From Crocodylus rhombifer (taxonomy: Eukaryota; Chordata; Crocodylia; Crocodylidae), in NCBI GenBank assembly GCA_038503035.1, contig JAVSML010024358.1, positions 434,001 to 498,000 of the forward strand: a stretch of DNA of 64,000 bases. The letters run 5' to 3'. The notes beneath the pieces were generated by a model. That model did not search any database. It saw nothing but the letters and a program-made list of their open reading frames with translations, and was not told the origin of the DNA. This document shows, in pieces, positions 57,588 to 64,000 of the stretch; the stretch's first letter is position 1, and every line of letters starts with the position of its first letter. A program made the translations under genes and the position numbers.

Positions 57588-59052
57588 ATGAGTTCAGTCC
57601 CCACTGTCTTCCTCACCTCCCCTGCTTTAGCGCTTGAGGTTGTGGTAGCAGGTGTGTCTGTTGGGGGTGTTTTTTGCCCTGCAGCACCCCTAGACACACC
57701 AGCCATTCATGTGATAGCCTTGAACATGCCTCCATTTCTCACAAATGATGGCCTCACTAACTCCCTGCACCCTTGTGGCATGGTTACAGGGCCAGTCCAT
57801 AGACTGCTGCTTGGCAGCGAGGTCCCTGAGCTCCAGCATGTTCTATCCTTTAAAAAGGCAGCTGTTTATGCTTCTCAACAGGGAGGTTTGCCCCACTCCA
57901 TCTCTTTTCTGTTTGATGGGCAGGTTTGCCTCACCACTGGGGGCACCTCATGTTTTTGCTGTGGTAGCAGGTCCCACCTGGCTACCCAGTGCTCAAAGAA
58001 GAAGCCAGCCACAGTGGATCCACCTGCAGCTGCACCCAATGGTGGCTCATCTGATTCTGGTGCAGCAATCCTGTTGGGTGGTGGGGAAGGGCCTTCCTTT
58101 CAGTCCCTCCCCATTTCATTGGAATCACCTAGCTCTGTGGTGGTAGACCTGCCCCCCGCTTCCCTTTCTGCTCAGGGAAGGATTTGGCCCCTCCTGTTGG
58201 GAAGGAAAGATCCTCCCAAAAAAAGGTCTTCTAAAAAGACCTCATTATCCCCTCAAGACCTCCCCAACCCTTCAAGGGGAGCTGAGGTTAGTGAGCAGCC
58301 CCCACACCCCGCCTGCCTCTTCGGCATCTCCCCAGAAGCTGTAGTACTCAGGGATGACCTAGGGGTAGAGGAAGTGGTGGTGGAGTGCAACAGCCCTCCC
58401 CTCACCCCTCAACTCCTTGAGGATGATGAGGTTGACATGGAGGTTGGACTTCCTGGGAGCCACAAGCAGCTCCAGGAGCAAGAGTGCCTGGCTCATGAGA
58501 GCACCCCACCCAGGAGATCAGGGACTGATTCCCACCCTGCAGGCCCCTTTGGAGGATACTGCTTCCACAGGACCTGATGCTGAGGATCCTGGTGAGGGGA
58601 CAAGTGCTCCTCCTGGGGCTTGGTGGCTCTCAGTGTCTGATATGTACAGCTTCTCCTCCTCGGGGTCTGATTTTGATTTTGCCTCTGAGGACAAATTAAC
58701 AGAAGTCCTGTCTCACGAGGTGGTGTCCTCCAATTCAGTTAAGGTAGGCACCTTGATAGGGAGCATTCCCACCCTGGAAGTGGAACCTGTTCCTGCTTCT
58801 GAGGAACCTCCCTGTGTTGGTTACTTGGTTGAAAGCCTTATTGAGTTGCTTGACCAGATGAAGCACCACCAAAGGGTTCCACAGCATATACATAAATGGC
58901 TCCCAGAAACTGAGACATTTCTGGTGTTTGCTAAGGCTGCGGCAGTGGCACTGCACTTCACTGGGGGGATGCAGCTATATAGTTTTTGCCTAAGCAAGCT
59001 GGCCGGCAATGTTGGGCACTTGTTGAGAGGAGTGCTGGCTGGCAAGCTGTAG
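57588..59052 (+). pseudogene. Tx1-clade ORF1 (CCHC nucleic-acid-binding protein)
   Basis: ORF1 proteins of this clade package the element RNA. The frame (open from 57261) has ATG at 57588 as a plausible start, but copy B lacks this ATG, so the start is uncertain. Readable features: VTGPVHRLLLGSEVPELQHV, FLFDGQVCLTTGGTS, then a CCHC knuckle CFCCGSRSHLATQC (CX2CX4HX4C, about 57949-57990), followed by a low-complexity Ser/Pro region. A frameshift near 58510-58560 moves the C-terminal part into the frame 58417-59052 (EDTASTGPDAEDPGEGTSAP, then an acidic stretch and LSKLAGNVGHLLRGVLAGKL). Nearly all of ORF1 survives, with one frame break. Confidence 0.8.
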
Positions 59053-59119
59053 GCCTTATTTTATACCTGTCCTGCATGCTTGCTCCTCTCACTGTTCCCC
59101 TCTGTTCGTTTGGCTTTGC

Positions 59120-62100
59120 TTACTTCTGTGAATGCTTTGCCTACTTCTGGCAGACATGGGAGACTGCAAGAACCATCTTTTCTTCCTGGAAGCAATAGTG
59201 GGATGTGGAGAAGGCACAGATTAGAACTTTCTGCTAGCAATACAAACAGCTCTGCTGTGAGCTCTGCTGCCATGCCTGGGGGTTGGAGGAGGATGTAGCA
59301 AAGCTCAATGCAGCTCTACATGATGCTGGCAGAGACACAGGATTACTTGAGAGACTTAAGCTTCAGAAGAAGCACCTGCAGGAGCTGGTGGAGTGTGGAG
59401 CCTGAGGTAGGAGGATTTGTGCCCATTGCCAAGAGCTGGCAGAGGTTGTTGCCCTGACCCAGTTCTTTTTCAACGTGGAAATGCAATGGGCCCTGAAGAA
59501 AATCCTTGACCATCTCAAGACTCTGGATGGATGGATACTCATGGATCCTGTTGAGATCCACTGTCACACTGTAGTCTTCTATCAAGACCTGTTTGCAGCT
59601 GAACCTCTCTGCCTGGAGTCTGCTAAATGTTTACATGATGGTCTTCTCAAGATGTGACCAATGGAGGATGATGAACTTGCGTGAGAGCCGCCCCTGGAAG
59701 AGCTCACAATTGTGGTGGGGAGTCTCACTGTGTGCAAAGCCCCAGGGCTCAACGGGTTAGCCCTCCTTGCCCCCTGCCTCTTGCACATTTCATGAGAGCC
59801 TCACTGATAAAATCCTGCCAGTTAGCTGTTGCTGGGTGGTTCTCACCCTGCTACCAAAGATAGGGGACCTCAGCTGTATTAAGAATTGGTAGCCAGTATC
59901 CCTCCTGTGTGCTGACTACAAGATTCTGGCTAAAGCCGTAGCCAATTGACTGCATACTGTCATAGCCTTAGTCATCAGTCCCAAACAGAGCTACTATATG
60001 CTGGACAGGACCATCCAGGACAGTCTGCTCCTACTTTGTGACCTGGTGACAGCCGCAGACCTCTTTGGACTAAACATCAACACCCTTTGAAAGGGTTAGC
60101 CACAACTACCTTTTTCAGACCCTAGAGGGCTTTGGCTTCAGACCGGTCTTCACCTCCACCCTCCAAGTATTGTACTGAAATGTCTCCAACCTTTTGAAAG
60201 TGAATGGTGTGCTCTGTGCTCCATTTCTGGCACATAAGGGCATCTGCCAGTCCTGACCCCTCTTGGGAATGCCGTACACTCCTGCCATTGAGCCCCTGCT
60301 TTACATGCTGCGATAGTGACTGATTGGCCTTGTTCTTCCATTGACCTCTGGTTTGGTTGGTGGCTTGCTGGTTAGGCTGACAGCATATGCAGACAATGTG
60401 ACCATTCTCCTCAGCACCCAGAGTGATGTCCAGTTGCTGGTGGACTGTCAGTGTGCTTATGAGTGGGCTTCCTCAGCTCATGTTAACTGGCCTAAGAGCA
60501 ATGCCCTATTTCTCAGTGCATGGCCCAATCATCCCTCCCTCCACCCCCAGACCTGCCCAGGGGTCTTGCCTGGCAGCGCAAGGGCCTTAAAGCTCTGGAG
60601 ATGTTCCTCAGCCCATTGGTCTAGCCAGCTCAGAATTTGGAAGGCCTCAGTGAGGAGGTGGAAGCATGCCTGTGGCTCTGGCACTTGCCCAACCTCTCTT
60701 ACTATGGGCAAGTCCTCACTGTGAACAATTTGGTAGCTGCAACATTATGGCACCAGTGTGCCATGTTGGATCCCTCACTGGATTTACTCAAACAGCTTCA
60801 AAGACTGCTGGTGGAGTTTTTCTCGGATGGACGCCATTGACTCCCTTGAACTGTTCTCTAATTGCCTATGGCTGAGGGAGGCCAAGGCTTGGTTGACCTG
60901 CCAAGTAGAGTGGCTGCTTTCCACCTGCAGGCTCTCCAGAAACTCCTTTATTGTGAAGACTGCCCTCCCTGGCAGCAGCTGGTCTCAGTATTTCTGCACC
61001 AGGTAGCGAACCTTGGTTTTGATCGAGAACTCTTTCTCCTGGATCCTGCCCTCCTGGACTGGGGCATCATCCTGCCTTTTTACCACAGCCTAGCATGGGC
61101 TTGGCAGATGCCTTCCACCTCCAACCCCAGGCCAGACATCTGCAATTTCCACAGTTGCTGCAGGCGCCACTTGTCTACAATCCAGCCCTGTGGCATAGGC
61201 TGTTGAGCCACAGATCTGATAGCCTTGCTGACTCTTTCATCCAGTCATGTACAGTCCAGCTAGGCGACCTTCTCAATATGGCCCGGTTGGACTGGTTGTC
61301 AGCTGAAGGTCTGGCTACCCAGTTGGGCATACATTTGGCCCACTGTGCTGCCTGTCTCTTGGGGGGATGTAAGGGCCACCCTCCCAGTGGAAGCAGCGGC
61401 TGCCATTAAGGACTGTCTCTGAGTGGGACATTCCAGCTGGAGAAATCTCCAGAGAGCCCTTTCCACCACTGCCCATTGTCTTGGCCATGGATAACAATCT
61501 GGGTGGTGGGCCTAGTACCTTATTCACTCTTTCTGTGCCTCCTGGTAGCAATGCTGGGATTCATCTTGATGTGCTTCCCCAGAAAGTCCTGTACACATGG
61601 GTGGTTTGTGTCCACCATGCTCACGTCCTTACCACTCAACCTGACATGATGTGGAGGCAGCACCTAGTGGCACTGGTGCTGACATCAGCTCAATCTGCAT
61701 AGTGCATGCTTTATAAGTTAGTCATTGCCAAATGGACTGGAGACTGCCTGTAGCAATTCCTGCATGGGATACTGGCCACCAGCACTGTCATCTGCCACAC
61801 GGACCTGACTGCATCAGCAGCCTTTCCCTTTTGCCCAGAAAAGGTAGAAGAGGATTGATTCCATGCCTTGCTCAAGTGTCCCTGGCTGTTGCTGCTCTTT
61901 GCTGCCCTTGGCACCTTGTTTGAGGTGCTAGATTTGCACTATCAGAGACCACATATTTGCTTTCTTTCCAATACTGGGCAGCAGAGGGGGGTGTCATCTG
62001 CCTGGCCAACTTTTTTCTTGGTCAGGCTATGATGGCACTGGCTCTTGAGGATGCCCTCAGACTCTTTCAATTCTTGGTCTGGGCATCCCTGACACTGGAA

Positions 62101-62208
62101 TTTGAACATGCAGTCCTCCAGTGGACAGTAGCCACCTTCCAGGCATGTTGTGCCATTCAGGGGCTACTCTGCAGCATTGAGGGCACGTGTTTAGTCCTTG
62201 AATTGTAA
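59120..62208 (+). pseudogene. Tx1-clade ORF2 of copy A, no endonuclease
   Basis: After the ORF1 stop and a short spacer the sequence jumps to FAYFWQTWETARTIFSSWKQ, the linker that follows the endonuclease in the young copy (FANFWRGWEATRPKYSSWKL). RT follows in many frames: FFNVEMQWALKKILDHLKTL (59475), LTAYADNVTILLSTQSDVQL (60341-60724; YADD changed to YADN), NNLVAATLWHQCAMLDPSLD (60637), QGLVDLPSRVAAFHLQALQK (60862), and a degraded C-terminal knuckle FPFCPEKVEED near 61826. Over a dozen stops and shifts. The endonuclease is missing completely. Confidence 0.85.
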
Positions 62209-62419
62209 TACTGCTTTCCCCTTCCTGGGGTACTGGCAGGGGTCTGAATGGGTTGTTGTACTAGCTGTTTCTGTTTTTTTAGATTGTGAGGGCAGGGGTT
62301 GCAGGCCAAAGCCTTCAGCTTTGTCTGTTTTACCTGGGCCTCTCTATGGGCAGTGTTTTTTTTTTTTGGATTGTTACCCCCTTTTGCCCTTAATAAACTT
62401 TTATAAAAAGTTTAAAAAG
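62209..62419 (+). other. Copy A 3' UTR and tail
   Basis: Sequence from the ORF2 stop to TTTATAAAAAGTTTAAAAAG, with a T-run at 62358-62370 and AATAAA at 62392-62397. It abuts copy B with no spacer. Confidence 0.75.
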
Positions 62420-62443
62420 TCTATCTGTCAGTCTGTCTTTTTT

Positions 62444-62455
62444 CAAAATGGCCAC
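62444..62455 (+). promoter_or_regulatory. YY1-like motif of copy B
   Basis: CAAAATGGCCAC corresponds to CAAAATGGCGAC at 57021. Only the CpG base differs (G to C at the second position of the CG step), so the core ATGGC is conserved. Confidence 0.45.
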
Positions 62456-63135
62456 TGACAGGTGTGTTCCCTCTGAGCTCAGGTAGCTTGGGCCTGTTCT
62501 GTGAGCCTCTTCTTTTTCTTTTACTTTGCTTTTCCTCCCCCAGACAGTCTGATCCCTTTTTTACCATAGTCCACCAATGTGCATTAATTTTATTACCTCT
62601 TTTCATCTTTTCCAAGCCACTTCTCCTGCAGTAAACTACCCTCCACTATCCCTTCCTTCCCCACTTCCTCTGGTTTTATTTTGTGTCCCCTCCCCCCCAG
62701 CTGCTGATCTTTGCTTCTTCTTTTCCCATCTCTTTCCTGCTTTCTCTTTCCTCTCTTTGCTTACCTTTGTTTTCTGCTGTGGTACTTGTTTGTATGTTTT
62801 TCCAGCTTCTGTGCTCCCTGCTGGCTGGAGGGGTGCCCATCCTCCACCCCTCTGGTTCCTGGCAGGATTAACCCTTTTTTGCTGGAATGGCTGAAGGCTG
62901 CTCCCAGTGGACCATGCTGGGCTTCTGACCCTTTGGACAAGAGTTTTGGTCTCTGGCTTCATGTGCCTCCCTCCTTCAGAGCATAGGAGTGTGTCACTGC
63001 AGTGGGGGCACTTGCAGGCTGCAAAAACTTCCTTTATGCTGCCTGGGTGAATTCACTCCCCATAATATTTCTCAGCTCCCCTGTTTTTGTCTGTTGTTTT
63101 GTCTTTACATGCTCCCCTTCCTATATACTTCACAT

Positions 63136-63860
63136 ATGGCTGCTATGACCTTTGGTTCTCTAAGTGCCAGTGGCTTTAGAGACCCTGTGAAATAGTAAGG
63201 TTTCTTTGATTTCCTGGTCCAGAAAAAGCTGGATGTTGTCTTTCTGCAAGAAACACACATTGACACAGCTAATTAAGCTGACTGGCAAGCCACCTGGAGG
63301 GGCCATATGTTTCTGAGTCATGGCACCTCCCTCAGCACTGGGTTTGTGATCCTCTTGTCTCCACAGCTGATGCTTGACTTGACAGTAGCCCAGAAGGTTG
63401 TCCCTGGATGCTTGCTAACTGTTCATATCTTTTTTGGGTCACATTGCCACCTCCTAATTCACACCTATGTGCCTACTGTTGGGCATTAATGTGACCCTGG
63501 CTTTTAGACCTGGCTGACTTTATGCAGAGTGTAGCTGATGGTTAAGGTCTTCTCCTGGGTGGGGACTTTAATTTTGCAGTCAATGACTGGCTTGACCAAA
63601 ACAGGTGAGAACCCCATCCATCCTCAGCCTGGCAGCTGTGGACAGCTTTGGAGTCAGTGGGCCTCATTGACATCTGGCACCATTTCCACACTGACATAAG
63701 GCCATACACTTGGCTGAAAATGACCACTGGTAGCATTGTCCTGGCACGCCTTGACTGCTTGTACATCACCAAGCATTGCCTGCCAATCTTGCATGGAAGC
63801 TGCATTATTTTGTCCAAACTCTTGCATCACAGTCTGTGGACAGCAACCCAAGTGCTAGCT
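63136..63860 (+). pseudogene. Tx1-clade ORF2 endonuclease of copy B
   Basis: ATG at 63136 opens MAAMTFGSLSASGFRDPVK, then two consecutive stops (63193-63198), then in the same frame FFDFLVQKKLDVVFLQETHI followed by DTAN. QETH is the catalytic Glu motif of APE-type LINE endonucleases. Further on, MFLSHGTSLSTGFVILLSPQ, then after shifts SVGLIDIWHHFHTDIRPYTW and ARLDCLYITKHCLPIL. The expected SDH motif has become LHH near 63825. The young copy at 47537 starts at the homologous LVDVWR segment, so this fills in the endonuclease part missing from that copy. Confidence 0.82.
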
Positions 63861-64000
63861 CTAGCACTTTATTGACTCCTCCCATATCTCCTGACAGTGA
63901 TGCTGGGGTTTGTTTTGACATGCTCCCCAAGAAGCCCATGTACAATTGGGTGGTTCATGTCTACCATGTTTGTGTCCTCGTCACTTGTCCTGACATGACA

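Larger units (their letters stand above)
57006..62419 (+). mobile_element. Old Tx1-clade LINE copy A, endonuclease deleted
   Basis: The 5' end begins around TATCTTTCTCTCTTTCAAAA, homologous to the start of copy B. It has a pyrimidine-rich 5' untranslated region, ORF1, then ORF2 lacking the endonuclease, and a 3' end with AATAAACTTTTATAAAAAG. About 5.4 kb remain. It shares ORF2 order with the young copy at 47535-51504 but is much more AT-rich, consistent with long CpG decay. Confidence 0.88.
62420..64000 (+). mobile_element. Old Tx1-clade LINE copy B, head to tail, cut by window end
   Basis: It begins TCTATCTGTCAGTCTGTC then TTTTTTCAAAATGGCCACTG, homologous to the 5' start of copy A. The 5' UTR and ORF1 N-terminal region (to about 63090) are followed by the ORF2 start and endonuclease (63136-63860). 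At about 63865-63880 it jumps to the region before the C-terminal knuckle (SPDSDAG, WVVHV-type sequence), homologous to 61540-61650 of copy A. Most of ORF1 and the RT are deleted. Confidence 0.85.

Noticed and set aside
1..64000. tRNA, rRNA, snRNA genes or microRNA clusters
   Set aside because: No cloverleaf with A and B box sequence or recognisable small RNA gene was seen on either strand by eye. This is not a substitute for a covariance search.

Overview
This is vertebrate nuclear DNA with no recognisable host gene, tRNA, rRNA or other cellular RNA gene. It reads as an intergenic or intronic stretch that has filled up with transposable elements over a long time. The mix points to a non-avian sauropsid, most likely a crocodilian or turtle: many CR1 LINEs of different ages, RTE LINEs, Tx1-clade L1-like LINEs, several hAT DNA transposons and MITEs, and one solo retroviral LTR. 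That host call is inference from repeat content only. The many short open reading frames are chance frames or pieces of LINE and transposase genes. Layout: 1-9.5 kb is mostly unique AT-rich sequence with a palindromic hAT MITE (724-957), a hairpin-rich MITE (5533-6012) and CR1 tails. From 9.5 to 13.3 kb an RTE element on the minus strand is split by a 2.46 kb nested insertion with terminal inverted repeats. From 13.4 to 17.8 kb a minus-strand CR1 is split by a ~3.1 kb hAT transposon with a dead transposase. From 17.8 to 23 kb there is little beyond a 49-bp tandem repeat and two MITEs. From 23.0 to 25.9 kb lies an almost full-length plus-strand CR1, followed by an RTE (26.0-26.7 kb) and an old CR1 (27.1-29.4 kb). 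From 29.4 to 41 kb come hAT ends, a 349-bp hAT MITE with an 8-bp target duplication, a GC-rich block, palindromic MITEs and a solo LTR (38941-39957) with a 6-bp target duplication. From 41.2 to 42.9 kb is a young 5'-truncated CR1 whose RT is broken by one missing base. The most notable part is 46-64 kb. A GC- and CpG-rich, 5'-truncated Tx1-clade LINE (47535-51504) sits inside a minus-strand CR1 with a perfect 15-bp target duplication. Its ORF2 has one stop, in the SDH motif of the endonuclease. It still carries a 1031-codon open frame with the YADD reverse transcriptase motif and a C-terminal CCHC motif. At 57.0-64.0 kb two much older members of the same clade lie head to tail with no spacer: copy A (57006-62419) has ORF1 but has lost the endonuclease, and copy B (62420 to past the window end) keeps the endonuclease but has lost most of ORF1 and the RT. 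Both begin at the same 5' end, next to a YY1-like CAAAATGGC motif. An assembly gap of 10 N lies at 53651-53660. Nothing here acts as an operon or pathway; the interest is in the retrotransposon biology, the nesting order and the structured non-autonomous elements.
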